Source: Rhodocollybia butyracea (Eukaryota > Basidiomycota > Agaricomycetes > Agaricales > Omphalotaceae). Taken from it: 64,000 nt of DNA. Position numbers and translations under genes: made by a program. Each line of letters starts with the position of its first letter. Position 1 is the stretch's first letter. A model generated the notes under the pieces. It did no database searches, was not told the DNA's origin, and was given only the letters and a program-made list of their open reading frames with translations. The stretch is from positions 248,001 to 312,000 of the forward strand of contig JADNRY010000016.1 in NCBI GenBank assembly GCA_015501585.1, in the 5' to 3' direction. Of the stretch, positions 1-14,908 are shown one piece after another.

Positions 1-118
1 ACTATGGCTTTAAATACTTCATCGTTTTCTCATCCCGTTCCTGATATGGCATCTACTTCCTTGCCCCGGTTCATAGGTGCCGTAGAAGATCATTGGCAGC
101 TTTACAGGTTCGTCCACC

Positions 119-2096
119 ATGCATTTGCCCAATTTTCCTCAGTTTCATCGCGGTCTCAGCGACCGTTCCTCCGACTATGTTCTCGGAGCACCTATCGGAT
201 TTGGTGCATCATCTATAGTATATGCTGCCATGTACCGCCCCTCTCACGGAGTACCGGCGCCATGCGCGCTCAAGGTCCTGGATTTGGATACTCTACCACT
301 CCATTCGTGGTCTCTTCTCCAGCGCGAAACTACTCTCATGTCTCTCTCAAAACATCCAAATGTACTTCGGGTCCGTGGGTCCTGGATGGAAGGCCACAAA
401 CTCTACATTGCTCTCCGTCTCATGAACAAAGGTAGCGCTGCGGATGTGATGCGGTATGGATGGCCAGGAGGATTGGAGGAAGATGTCATCAAATGTATCC
501 TTGAACAAGCGCTTCAAGGCCTGAAGTAAGTTTACTCCGAACCCCGACTTTTTGTTATGTGCGTGCGCAGGCTTGCTAATCGGTTTCAGTTATCTTCATG
601 TTAATGGCTTTATTCACCGAGATGTTAAAGCCGCGAACTTACTGATTGATGATGACGGCACTGTTCTGTTGGGCGACCTCGGTGTCGCTGCCGACCTCTC
701 TGAGGATTCAACGACCCATGCCCTTTCCTCTATTGCTCTTCCTGAAGACAAGGTATCCTCGGACCAGAAAGTTTATTCACATACGGTTCCACTCCCTTCC
801 AATCGCATAGCAACACCCACTCCAAAAGCTCACAAGATCGGTAAAAGAAAGTCATTCGTTGGAACCGTGAGTAGTTGTGAATGAGTTTATCCGCGGCATC
901 TAAAAATAGTTACACAGCCTTGTTGGATGGCTCCCGAACTTATTCAAGGTAAACAGTACGACTCGTCTGCCGATATCTGGAGCTTTGGTATTACAGCACT
1001 TGAATTAACGCAAGGTCGCCCTCCAAGATCACGAGAACCTCCTCAGAAGGTGCTGCTAAAAACGCGCGTGCTTTCATCTACTCGCATGAGCCTCCTCAAT
1101 GACGTCTTGACAGAATCCAGGAGGATCCTCCTAGTCTTGACCGGGATGGCGGAGCATATAAGTATTCCAAATCCTTCCAGGAGATGATTAGCAGCTGTCT
1201 AGTGAAAGACCCCTCCAAAAGACCCACAGCAGCTCAGCTACTCCAAACACCCTTTTTCCGAGGCGCTAAGAAAAAATCTTACCTTATCAATGCCATTTTG
1301 GGTACGTTGCTGTATCATGATTAACGAAAATATGTTGTCATATGGCTTCCGCAGAGGACCTCCCACCGTTATCAAAACGTCAGGAGCGCAGGATAGTCCC
1401 CAATTCGCAAATCTACGGCACTGTGGACTCTTGGGATTTCACAATGAATTCTGTGCCATCTTCCCCAACCACACTGGTGTCCCCAAAGCGGCACAGCGTT
1501 GATCGAAATATGGTCTTTGAGATGGAGGGAGAGTCATTGCGCCACCCATTTGGGCGTAATAAGCGTTTCTCCGGTGCTCCCGCACACTCGACGGGATCGG
1601 GATCTGTCGAAGAGTTGAACCCAGCAACGGTTGAACCAGTTGCGAAGGTATCAGGACTTCCCGATACTTTTACCACTATTATCCCTGTTTTAAACGCTGA
1701 ACGAGCCTCAGTGTCCACTGATGTCGATGAAAACAAGTCATTACCAACCTCTGACCCCCAACATCCAACCATGGAGACCAATGCTTCTCTGACAACAAAA
1801 ACATTGCCAATACCGATCGGTGGTTCACGACGCCCGACCCAACTTCAGGACAACGATTTTCTTTTATTATCTTCCCCGTCGTCCGTGATGACATATAGCA
1901 CGTCTCCTCGTTCAATAACGTCTAAGAGTGGAACGACAAGCTCTTCCTCGTCGTCTCGTGGAGGACTGTGGAACAAGATCAAAGACAAAACCAGAACTGC
2001 TAGTCGAGTTTCTCCCGTTGGAGGTACTGCACCTTGTTTTTGATTTTGTTATCCAGCCATTGACCCCCATCTTTAGGGTTCTCCCACAAGAAGTAA
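119..2096 (+). CDS. Ste20-family Ser/Thr protein kinase, OSR1/FRAY-like
   Basis: Protein kinase domain spread over about six exons (roughly 119-525, 590-866, 918-1063, 1114-1301, 1355-2023, 2077-2096). Visible motifs are a glycine-rich loop ([13 protein letters not shown]), the catalytic loop [10 protein letters not shown], a DLG in place of DFG, the activation segment end [10 protein letters not shown], and the C-lobe [12 protein letters not shown] and [22 protein letters not shown] and the PPQKVLL...EDPPSL segment resemble the OSR1/SPAK/FRAY group of Ste20 kinases, known for ion and stress signalling. The C-terminal 220 residues are Ser/Thr-rich and low complexity. The start at 119 puts Met just before the kinase core. 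An in-frame upstream start at position 4 would need a 31-bp intron, so the N-terminus, and whether it begins before the window, is open. Intron 3 seems to start with GC rather than GT (1064). The last short exon is uncertain. Confidence 0.8.
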
Positions 2097-2380
2097 CGAT
2101 ACTCGTAGAGCACGCAAGCTTAATATGTATAATTATGATTTAGTCAAGAAGAAACATCGGTCCACTGTACATGTTGCATATCATTCTATTATCATGCATA
2201 AACCTCCATGTATCCAGTGTATTTCTAGCGCGCTTTTGGCTTCGCACCAGGATTAATCATTAGAATACTTAGCTAGAGGTGTATATTTATTATAACTAGG
2301 CGTTTCATACATGCCGATGTACCAGAAAGGCATACAAGGGTTTCTGTTTAACAGTCATTGAAGGACAAGAGTGAGGAGCC

Positions 2381-3797
2381 CTAATGCATGCGATCCCAAT
2401 CTCCCAGTCGAGCACCACCCATTTGCATTCTGGTCCGTCGGTTTCCTGGAGCTCCGCCGTATCTATCATCACGACTTGCGGTCAGGAGATTGTGCTTATC
2501 CACGAGCTACACCATTTTAAGCTGAAAACCTAAAAGTCACGAAAACTGTACGCACATCGTTCAAAATGTTAGTCGATTTTGTGAGCGAAGCAAGGAACGC
2601 CGTCAGCTGAACATCCTCAGATTCCTAAAGTAGCAACAATTAACACCACAATTTTTGCATTAAGGTTGGATACGAACAGTCTTGAATTCTTCTCTGAACG
2701 TTTTGTTCTCAGTTGCAGGTAAAGAGGCAATTAAAGCTGAGATAGAACGAAGAATGCCGTGGTCGGTAGGAGCTTCAGCTGTTTCCGGAAGATTATTAGC
2801 ACAAGCAAGACATTAATTGTTCAGACGAAAGCTTACCAGCGATAACACTGGTGACATATTGGACTAGCATCAAAATTCTGTCGTGCAGCATCTTGACGGC
2901 GGCGCGTTGAGTCTGAAGATGGGATTCTACTAAGCGAAAAAAAGAAGATAAGCCTGAATCCATTGAGATGAGCGTGAGCCATACAGCTTGTTCCACTTCC
3001 ACCACCCTTGGCCGTCCAGTCAACAGCGATTCGTTCTGCCTCTCCTGTTTCAACGTTGTAGGCAGCCTCAACAAATACCGATCGTGATGTTCGATCCCTT
3101 ATTTCAATTGTCTGCTCATAGGCTTTGAACGGAATGCTTTGGCTGGTTCCATCGGTGGCACTTCCTATGAGACTTGCGTTCGGTTGGAGGAGAAGTAAAA
3201 GTGGCGTGGAGCAATATCCGGTGAACTTGAGATCTAGTAAGTTTTGGAGCGTGGAAAGGTGAAAAGAGGATGAATACTTGTGAATGAAGTTCGATATGAC
3301 GTGAAGTGGGGATTGGAGCCACCGTGTACCACCCGATGAACTCCAGCGAGGGAAATGTTTGTTTATCTGGGCACCAGAAAGGTTATTAAACATCGAGACC
3401 AATTTCTGATGCACACACACTGGTCCCGCCTGTCTACTAAGAAAACATGGTCGATCGCTTCTCCATCTAAGACCAATTCAAAAGAGTTCACAATCTCGAC
3501 TTCCCGACCATTCTGGGTGCCCAAAAGCGCGCCAAGAGCTGAATTGACAATGAGAAAGGTAATTGAGAGTATTAGATAGACATACTAAACGGCAATGCGG
3601 TCTCTTTCTGAAGTTTTAGCCTCGTAAAGTGCTCGGAAATGTTGAGGATGGGAAGTGGATGTCTTACGAGCCACTGAGTCATCCGCACACGACAAAACGC
3701 ATAATTGATAAGCTCACAGTGCAATCGAAAGACCTGACGTCGTCGTCGATGGTAGAACAACTGACAATTCTTCGTGGTCCGTATCCATTGCGCTCAT
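2381..3797 (-). CDS. CSN6: COP9 signalosome subunit 6 (MPN-domain protein)
   Basis: The minus-strand exons splice into a protein that follows CSN6 along its length. In order: ALHPLPILNISEHFTRLK (MPN start), LGALLGTQNGREVEIVNSF, EFIGWYTVAPIPTSRHIELH, a segment with GEAERIAVDW, the helix RAAVKMLHDRILMLVQYV, and a tail containing LTKSTNILND and LVDKHNLL. CSN6 is the catalytically inactive MPN partner of CSN5 in the complex that removes NEDD8 from cullins. No JAMM metal site (HxH...D) is visible, as expected for CSN6. Starts at 3797 (MSAMDTD) and 3788 are both possible. Introns are about 45-70 bp. Its first two exons are copied in damaged form at 6262-6500, on the far side of the neighbouring kinase-like gene. 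Confidence 0.9.
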
Positions 3798-4545
3798 CGT
3801 AGTCAACGGAAAAGAGCAGTAGTTTGGCACGTGACACTATCGCGAACTAATCCTAAGTATTCAAATTTCAGAATTATTAGTATTCACATTTCTGTTCCAG
3901 TTTGACTGGACGAAGCTCCATTTACTACATAGCTGTATTCTCAATGTGTGCTGTCTCCTCTCATCCAACTGTTATTTGATATGCCACATCTCTGAATCCC
4001 ACTTCTTTGATCTTGCGATGGACCCAATACTTGCAACAGAAAGACGATGGCTTCACGCCATATTGATCAACCCATTCGCTGAAGCAGGCATCGAGATTGG
4101 TATGTTCGAGGAGATTATTGTGGCAAGAGGGTAAGTGCTAAGTGAGGTCGTATAGTTGCAAGCTTTCGATCGCTAGTTAGTTCTTTTGTGCTCGTGTGCC
4201 CAAGATGATGGAAAAAGGCATGCATGTAGACCCTGCAGCGATCACAGCAGGCATACATGCGCAGAAGAAACACCAAGAGCACTACTAAAGTACATCGTAG
4301 ATCCAAGTATGACTTGGGGGCAAAAGGTTAAGCGATGTCTTGAAGTTAGAGGCCGAACCCGTTCGGTTCAAGTCGAGTTGAGTTGGATACGACTATGTCG
4401 TGACTTGAATAATAATCATCCATCACCGCATTGCAAACTAGCCACTTTTTAAACCCGGGCCAGTGTACAGTCATTAGCACTTGACGAATAAAGAATCTGA
4501 AGTAGCCTGGCTCGCCGTGTAGTGAAGTTTGTCGCTTGTGAGGAA
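3583..4545. repeat. Direct duplication, copy A (CSN6 5' end and upstream region)
   Basis: This block matches 6262-7225 in the same orientation, with small indels. It covers CSN6 exon 2, exon 1 and about 750 bp upstream. A further short stretch (about 4744-4790) matches 7262-7310 just before MCM5. The two copies are offset by about 2.7 kb and enclose the kinase-like gene at 5043. Nothing in the upstream part of the block looks coding. The likely original order is CSN6, one block, MCM5. Confidence 0.85.
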
Positions 4546-5042
4546 ATATCAAGAATTGCAAGTGCCGATCGATTTCAACGAACGAACTGCAAGACAGCTA
4601 ACCAGGCTAGCGTACCCATCAAATTACGGTGGGTAAGTTCGGGCCCGGGAAGTTTCAATCCATGGAGGTCCTTAGAGTGTCCTTGTCTCCCGTAGGCACC
4701 TGGCAGACTCCGTAGCCTACTTTGAAATTACCAGTAAGCGGCATGTGATGTCTCACGACATGACCTGCCCTTAAGCAATTTCCGGCTGAACTTTTCGCAA
4801 ATAGCTATCACTGTCAGCGCTTCAGCTGTCGCTTCTGCCACATAAATCACCCAAGCTCTCTTGAACAATCAATCACACTTGTGTGCCCTTTTATCGATAC
4901 TTGATCTTGACCTCACCTGTTCCCCATCTTCGGCAATCTCTTTGCTTTCGTCATCGTCTAACTAAGGTCTTACCCAGCTATCCTTCGAAGTACGAAGTAC
5001 TTCTTATACATTTCACCCTGTAATTCTCCATTGTATTTTACC

Positions 5043-5953
5043 ATGTCGTCTTCACCGTACGGATTTTTATACAACCCAAGTCTGCCCTCCGAGGAGGAAA
5101 TCGTAGCCCACTGCTTGAATCTTGGCTTCGTCCGCGGAACGACCATTGTCGATTCTTCTACTACGTCGGTCATTGCTTGGATCAAATATGGCCCCTACGT
5201 TACCATCGACGAGGCGCGCACACAGGATTGGACCGCGAAGGCTCTCCGCGACGCTGGTGCCTTAGACATACAAGCTCCTCGCGTATTCCATGCGTTTACG
5301 GCAGATTACCGCGGGTACTCGATTGGCTACATCGCCATGGAGTACATCGAGGGTGTAGATTGCAGCTCAAAAGACGGTGAACTAGTTGCGAAAGCTGTCC
5401 AGGCATTGATCAGCCTCCAAATACCACCAAACGCGACACTCGGGCACATTGGCGGCGGTACGAGATCTATTGTACACTCCTTCTTTCCCGAGTGGCTTCC
5501 CAACGCCGATTACAAGTCTGACCAGGACTTTTATGCTCACATCAACAAAGTAAGTGTTTGCCGATGTCTCAAGGTCCTAAGGCTAACTTAGAGCTATGTT
5601 AGATATTTAAACTCCTGCGCATCGATTTTCGTGGCGATATATCTAGCCACAGTCGATTCCTCTGCCCTTCCGATTTCAACTCGGGTAACTTCAGGAAGCG
5701 TACGATGGAGGATGGCCGGTTAGTAATAGTGGTGTTGGATTTCCGTGCGACATGCATTATGCCACTCCCCTTCATCGAGGTTGCACTGAAGAAGCCTCGG
5801 GATAGCTTTAGCCAATCAATTATCGAGAAGATCAAGTATCCGCCGTCGAACGATGCAAAATTTTTACTCTCCGCCTCTGGTCCTCTTGTTCAGTACGGTC
5901 CGAAACCAGTCGCACTCCCAGCGGGCGTCAGTCCTAGAATTAATGGCAGATAA
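5043..5953 (+). CDS. Aminoglycoside phosphotransferase/protein kinase-like protein of a fungal family
   Basis: Two exons, 5043-5549 and 5603-5953, give about 285 residues. The sequence resembles a fungal family of APH/kinase-fold proteins: SIGYIAMEYIEGVD reads like a hinge region, and SDFNSGNF followed by VIVVLDFRATCIMPLPF sits where the catalytic loop and metal-binding Asp of the fold would lie (NSGN and LDF). The substrate is unknown. The donor GTAAGT at 5550 and the acceptor before 5603 keep the frame. Met 5043 is preferred over 5031 because the sequence after it looks like the true N-terminus. The gene lies in the segment enclosed by the two copies of the duplicated CSN6-MCM5 intergenic block, so it probably arrived with the duplication. 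Confidence 0.65.
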
Positions 5954-6261
5954 TGTGTTGGTGCTACCATACAAGGGTACCTTGGTGCTTGGCGCTTTTC
6001 TTAAGGTAGTTTACAGAATATTGTCACGATAAACCCGAAACACGGTTACTCGACCTAGAGATCATGGAATGGGGAAAAGGAGGATCAGTGTTGACGGTGC
6101 ACTCAAGATGATACAACGTGTAGTACTGTTACATGTAATACAGTGACTTTCAAGTGAAGTGATATAACTTTAGCTACTCGTCTGCTCCGCTTGTGTTTAG
6201 GTGGTGGCATGAACGTTGAGGAGAACCTTGGCCTTTGGTTAGCCCTATAAATTCCAAAATA

Positions 6262-7225
6262 GACATACTAAACGGCAATGCGGTCTCTTTCTGAAGTTTT
6301 AGCCTCGCAAAGTGCTCGGAAATAATGAGGAATGTCTTATGAGCCACTGAGTCATCCGCACACAACAAAAACGTTTAATTAGCAAGCTTACGGTGCAATC
6401 GAAAGACCTGACATCGTCGTCGACGGTAGTACAACTGATAATTCTTCGTGGTTCGTATCCATTGCGCTTATCGTAGACTTTGAAGAAGATAGTTTGGTAC
6501 ATGACACTATCGCGCCAGGTTAGAACTAATCCTGTTCACATTTACTGGTGTACGTACTCAGGATATTACATAGCTGCATTCTCAATATGTGCTGTCTCTT
6601 TTCATCCAGCCGTTCTTTGATATGCCACATCTCTGAATCCCAGCTCTTCGATCTTGCCATGAACTAGATATCTACAACAGAAACTTAGAAAGACTATAGC
6701 TTCGCACCATATTGTTCAACCCATTCGCTGAAGTAGGCATTGAGATTGGTATGTTCGAGGAGATTATTGTGGTAAGAGGGTAAGTCGTAGAGTAGTTGCA
6801 AGCTTTCGATCGCCAGTTAGTTGGCTTTTGTGCTCGTGTGCCCAAGATGATGGAAAAGGCATGTATGTAGACCCTGCAGCGATCACAGCAGGTAGACATG
6901 CACAGAAGAAACACCAACACCACTACTAAAGTACATCGTAGATCCAAGTATGACTCGGGCAAAAGCTTAAGTTATGTCTTGAAGTTAGAGGCTGAGTCCG
7001 TTCGGTTCAAGTTGAGTTGAGTTAGATACGTCTATGTCGCGATTTGAATAATTTTCAGAGTAATCGTCCATCGCCGCATTGCAAACTGGCTGCAGAGAAA
7101 GTATCGAAGCAAATGTAACTTTCCAAACCTTGACCAGGGTACAGTCATTAGCAGTTCACGAAGACAGAGTCTGAGGTAGCTGGTTCGTCGTGTACTTTGT
7201 CGCTTGCGAAGAAACATCAAGAGTT
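6262..7225. pseudogene. Direct duplication, copy B, with broken CSN6 exons 1-2
   Basis: Second copy of the block at 3583-4545. On the minus strand, 6400-6480 still encodes the CSN6 first exon (NHEELSVVLPSTTT). The second exon has lost the HPLPILN stretch through a deletion near 6325, and no later CSN6 exons follow. It cannot make CSN6. The rest of the block forms the immediate upstream region of MCM5, so the MCM5 promoter probably lies in this copy. Confidence 0.8.
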
Positions 7226-7356
7226 TGTTGAATGTTCTTTAAAATTATTTGCCAATAGTCCCACATCACGTGATGGTCCACGACATGACCTGCCCTTAAG
7301 CAATTTCCACAGCCACTGCATTTTTGTTTCTCCCATCGTTCGCCGCATTCACTACA

Positions 7357-10101
<2,745 letters not shown>

Positions 10102-10204
10102 ATTGTATATCGTATAGTTCTTGCTTGTTGTATGTAACTCTTTATGTAGCGATCTTCTGTTGGTATCGAATGGTGATAGGCTTTGCAAGTCATCAACAAC
10201 GTAA

Positions 10205-10296
10205 GCCCGCCTAGCTCAATCGGATAGAGCGTCAGACTTTTAAGGCGGGTGTGCTTGATAATCTGAAGGCTGCGAGTTCGACCCTCGCGGTGGGCT
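10205..10296 (+). tRNA. tRNA-Lys (UUU) with an 18-nt intron
   Basis: Acceptor stem GCCCGCC (10205-10211) pairs with GGTGGGC (10289-10295) with one G-U pair. The D arm is GCTC/GAGC, the anticodon stem TCAGA/TCTGA, and the T arm GCGAG-TTCGACC-CTCGC. The anticodon loop reads CTTTTA, then an 18-nt insert, then A, which places the intron directly after position 37 as in eukaryotic nuclear tRNAs. The anticodon TTT gives lysine. The discriminator base would be T, which is unusual. Confidence 0.9.
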
Positions 10297-10623
10297 ATAT
10301 TAATTGTCGTGATGGCTGTGTGTCTCTATCTTTTATTATATGCGATAGACCTCCGTCGGACTCGGTTCGGAATCGCGGTTAAATGGTTTGGCGGTTGTTA
10401 GAGGCTGACATTTTTTGGCTCTGTCATTGTCAATTTGAATTTGGGCGCTGAACCTAAATTTGGACTGGGGCGGCAACAAACATCCGCCATTTGTGTAACG
10501 GATGATGTAATCATGATACTGCGGATAAAAAGACTCCCCAAGACTTGCTACATACAACCATCACCCTTCTACCATTTGCGCTTTAGCTCCAACCCAACTC
10601 AAACATCAATCGAAACCCTCATC

Positions 10624-11738
10624 ATGTCTGAACCTGCATTGTACACTGCTGCTGACAGTCAGTTTGACTTGTTTGCAAGTAATGACGATGCGAAACGCCA
10701 GCAACAGCAGCAGTACCAGCAGGCATTTGACTTTGCCTACCACGCTTCTGCTGACCCATTGGCGCCTCTGCCTGATGAATTTGAGTCTGATCTTGATGCA
10801 CTCCCCGGCCTGGATGACATTAACCTCGAGCTCTTAACGGTTGATCATAGTGCTTTTCAGTTTCTGCGTTCAGAAACTCCCACCCGCGGTCCCTTGTCAG
10901 CCTTGACTGTGTCCTCAGAGTCTGCTTACGACTCGCTTTCTGTACATTCAGAGTCTTTATATAGCTATTCTCCTCATTCCACATCCAACTACTCCTTTCC
11001 TCTCGATATGGATTTCCAGCACATTTCTTTAGATCCCTACGCTAGCACACAGGCGCAATCTCAATCACACCCTCTCAGCGCAATCGACAGCGTTGACCCA
11101 GTGGCAGTATTTGACGCTACTTTGCCGCCTACGCCGCCTCGTAGCCCCCCTCATCGCACACAAACTACGAAACCGTATGTTACCCGAGGCAGTTATTCTG
11201 ACTGTGGTGCTCCCACTCGCAATTCCATCTCAACAAGCGACTACTATAACCAGTTGTCCAACTATGGAGTTACGGTTTCTCCTGAGTATATCAGCTCCCC
11301 GCTTCCAGTTGTCCCTTCCATTCCTCTTATCCCTTCATCGGAAGAGTACAAAGGTGATCCCCGCAAGAAATACAAGTGCAACATGTGTCCTCGTGGTACG
11401 TTTTTCTTTCTCATACCCCCAGCATTTTTTGACTCTTGTTAACAGCTTTTGCGAGAGCCTACAACCTAAAGACCCACGTAGCTACGCATGATCCAAATAG
11501 GCTGAAGCCTCATATTTGCCCTCATCGTGCATGCGGGCGTTCCTTCAGCCGCAAGCACGACCTTGGTCGGCATCTCGTTAGTATCCATCGCGACGAGTCT
11601 GTCTGCTCGTCTACCCATTCTGCATCGTCAAAAAAATCGATCGGAGTCGACAAGGGCAAACGTTCATGGTGTGATACCTGCGGCAAGGGAGCCGTCGGTG
11701 GACGCATCGCGTGTGATTGCAGCGAAAAAGTCAAGTAA
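10624..11738 (+). CDS. C2H2 zinc-finger transcription factor
   Basis: Two exons, 10624-11395 and 11446-11738, about 350 residues. The N-terminal 240 residues are rich in Ser, Thr, Pro, Gln and Asp (including QQQQQYQQ), typical of an activation region. Two C2H2 fingers follow. The first, CNMC...AFARAYNLKTHVATH, is split by the intron; the second is CPHRACGRSFSRKHDLGRHLVSIH. A C-terminal Cys cluster (CDTCGK...CDCSEK) comes last. The fingers resemble a basidiomycete regulator group whose targets I cannot infer. The start is the Met of MSEPALYTAAD, preceded by ATC; the open frame extends upstream to 10435 without another convincing start. The gene is separated from the upstream tRNA by about 330 bp. 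Confidence 0.85.
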
Positions 11739-13617
11739 ATCACTCGTCGTTTGCCCCTTGTTCGCCCGAATCCATATGGATACACTTCACCCCACCTCGT
11801 TTGGCAAGCCTGTCTCGCAACGTCCTTCCCCTTTGCCTGGCCTCCCTATGCGCAATTTCTTGATATCGTTAATTACTTAACGGGACTTGGCACGCCCAGC
11901 CTCATCCGTTGTATCGCGTACCGTACCGCCTTGAAGTAGATGGTTGGACCGCTGTGTGTTCCAGTCTATTCTCTGGCCCCGCGACGGACGTGATCTCGAG
12001 ATGAATACCACAATATCATACATATTTGAAATTATTATCTTTTTTTTATAAATGTTTCTTGACCTTTCTTTCTATCTTTTATCTTGATTCTCGCTGTGTC
12101 TTTGTCGCTGTTTCATGCTGTCTTGCTTATATTTGTGCTATGTTATCGATTATTTCTTACTGTTGTCAAAAAGGTTCGAATACAGATGAAATGAACTTTA
12201 CTTTCGACTTGACTCATTGACTAAAGCGCAGTCAACAGCTTTTGGGTACTCTCAAATTTTAGGAAACTCCGAGATAGTCATCTCCATTCAAAAAAAAGAT
12301 GCATCTTGCCATCTCTCATTGGCGACTATAGCAAGGTCCTCTTTCCTTCTCACGGCAAGAGAAGCTCTATATATTACCAGCGCTCAACCGCGCGATGATT
12401 TCGACTTCTAGTGTTCTAGCCATGTTATGCGTACCTTAATCTGAAAAAAGTACACCTTTTGAGATAGAGTACGATATCAGAAGTCGCTGTTTCCGGCTAG
12501 GAGCATATAAACCTCCGCACGCTAGGACCGTGTATCCACTAGCATAGATCTTATTCAATAAAAAACCGAGAAAACGCGCGACCAGCATGGTTGGAAGGAT
12601 CATGCGAACGATCATGGGGAGGACAACTTGGTTGTCCTCAAGTTGCAGGTCTATGTGGAGAGCACTCACACCTATTCATGCAGTTTGGAGGAAGGCACAA
12701 TAGATCGCTTGAAGATCCATTCCAGTGGTGTTGCGAAATGCGATTTGAAAAGCATCCAGGCAACGAGTCTGGTGAACCCTGAAACTGAAGAAATTCAACT
12801 GTCTAGATATCGATAGAGACCCGTCTGGAGGTCCCTCGATCACAAAGTCTACTAGTGAAGTTACCTACTGAAGCCTGAGGTGCGTGGTCCGATAGAGGCA
12901 ACGGCGTATCCACTTCTTGTACTCTACCACATTAACAAGGGTGTAGGCACATCGATATTCCGTTTCCAAGAATGGTCATAACTGGTCTTTGGAGGTAGAG
13001 AAGGCTTTCGTGTTCTGATGATGCCAACGACTGCATGTCAGTGCTGGTGTTCGATCAACAGCATGCGATTGGAGTGTATTGTTCTGGTCACGCAGGATAT
13101 ACTTCAGCCTGGTGACTCGGATGGACGGTACAACAACGAAGTGAAGATGGTATTACACACTACCGGTAAACTCTTGAAAGAACTCCCTGGGTGGATTGTT
13201 TGTCGATTGTTTGACTTGGAGGCCATAGACTCCGGCCATTTCTGGGTTCTAGAGGTATTTCAGAAAGGGGAGGCCTAGCCACTTACCTTACTGCTCCCTT
13301 GAGCCCGAATCCCCCTGCAATTGTAAGGAGTGGCTCTTTTGGGAGCTCGATACTTGGATAGTGCACCCGTGAAGACTTGCCTGGTTAGTCGAGGTGTCTC
13401 CCCATCGCGCTTAAGAAGTTTCTGTACGACCAGCTTTGGCCGAGCCAATGGTCAATATCTTGCCGGCAGTTCACAGAAACACTTACTAGCATTCACAACT
13501 ATTGCGTGGCGATAAACTTTGTGATGAATGTAGGACTTGCTTTGTCAAAGAGCTTAGTCTTTCTGTAACAATAGCATCCAGAATAGGGGGTTAGGCCAAG
13601 CCTCAGTGAAAGATTTA
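11739..13617. other. Long stretch without a supported gene
   Basis: About 1.9 kb after the zinc-finger gene. The first 250 bp are probably its 3' UTR. From about 12.5 to 13.5 kb there are only short open frames. One plus-strand piece near 12600-12816 (HANDHGEDNLVVLK...) faintly recalls the end of RNase H in Ty3/Gypsy polyproteins, but no catalytic motif, LTR or longer match is visible, so I do not call a retroelement. Confidence 0.4.
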
Positions 13618-14858
13618 TCATGTACATATGTATGCTGCAATGAGGTTAGTAAGTAAACTTCTGTACCAGCTGGCAGCACTAATGATGTCCTTGCCTATCG
13701 CAAGGTCAGGTCTAACTGGGGGGCAGTCCTCATCCTTGACACTTTCAACCAACCCTCCTTTATCTGGACTGGCTGACTCTCCGTGCTTCCCCAAGTCACC
13801 TGAGACGAATTTATTCCTACTTTCGAGAGTATGTTCAAGTGCACGTTTTATCCGTCCCCAAGATATTCGACCAAGCCAATGTCTAGAAACTACTTCCATG
13901 GTTAACCCAACACTCATGGCACTTCGACCATTGGAAGAGAACGATATGGGACTCAGGCTGAAACTCATTCCAGGCTGAGCGTCTTGGGTGCTATAGTGAA
14001 CAACGCCTGTTTCACTATCGACAAAATAATAGACATTGTCTATGGTAATCTGGGAACCACATCTCATTAGAGTTAGCTAAACGAAGTACATTTTTGACTT
14101 ACGCTGTGGGTCAGTGTCAGTGATTCAGAACCTCGGTAGGCACGTTTTGGAGTTAGATAGAGATAAAGAACCACGGAAAAGTCTAGAGGTAGAGGCATGA
14201 CTTATTATGAGTTCAAATCAGGGTACTTCCAGCATCAATAGCTGCAAACGGCTTACTGGTCCAGGAGGTACAACTTCGGGGATGATCTCTGTGTTGCAAC
14301 GGACTAAATATTTTTCTCCGCCAAACCCTGCTGGTCCACAGCAGAAGATCCTGAAGCCGTGTTGAGGAATAAGGGCCATAGATGTAAGTAGGTGTTTCGA
14401 CAGTGATGGGACCATCTAGACTATAGTGATTTGATAGTTTAGAAAACAGAATGACATTCGTAGAACTGACCCAGCTTCTAATTGAAAGCATTGATCAGGT
14501 GCCATACTACTCATTACAATGTAGCCACAGTCGAAGCGGTATTGATCTAAAATAGCAACGGTCAAGAACGGTCACGTTAACCGAACATCCAACACCAATG
14601 CTCCGGCCCACTTCATGCTTCGGCCTTGAGGTGAACCGAGGATTGAGACAAGAATTGGATCTATCCAGTGAGGCCAGCATAACAAAGTAAGAACTTGAAA
14701 TGGCGCACTATGGTCTGAATAGTAGAAATTACTATGGTCTTGCTCAGTTGACATTCCTCCCACTTTGCTACGGTAGCAAACCGTATCTCCTTGCCAGAGG
14801 TCATGATAAGTGCAAAGAATAATTCAGAGACCAGCCCCTTTCTGAGAAAATGTATCAC
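13618..14858 (-). pseudogene. F1: diverged, 5'-truncated member of repeated family F
   Basis: The C-terminal exon (13618-14067) encodes DNVYYFVDSETGVVHY, then GKHGESASPDKGGL and VRPDLAIGK. These line up with the end of the F genes at 31-55 kb (for example GHSAIVAGQDKG...VKLDLGDAVGK). Further upstream, HGFRIFCCGPAGFGGEK and NTEIIPEVVPPG match the family's third segment, and STIQTIVRHFKFLL its first post-linker segment. The N-terminal domain and linker are missing, and the gene stops about 50 bp before the MED6 start on the other strand. Frames change between segments. Introns may explain some of this, but no complete reading frame can be built. It is more diverged than the other five copies, so it is probably an older paralogue. 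Confidence 0.6.
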
Positions 14859-14908
14859 GTGGAGCGTGACTGTCGATTTTCCTTTTCTGGACGACGTGTT
14901 TTTCCACC

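Noticed and set aside
12560..12816. Possible Ty3/Gypsy polyprotein fragment (HGEDNLVVLK)
   Set aside because: A ten-residue resemblance only; no catalytic motif, LTR or primer-binding site was found around it.
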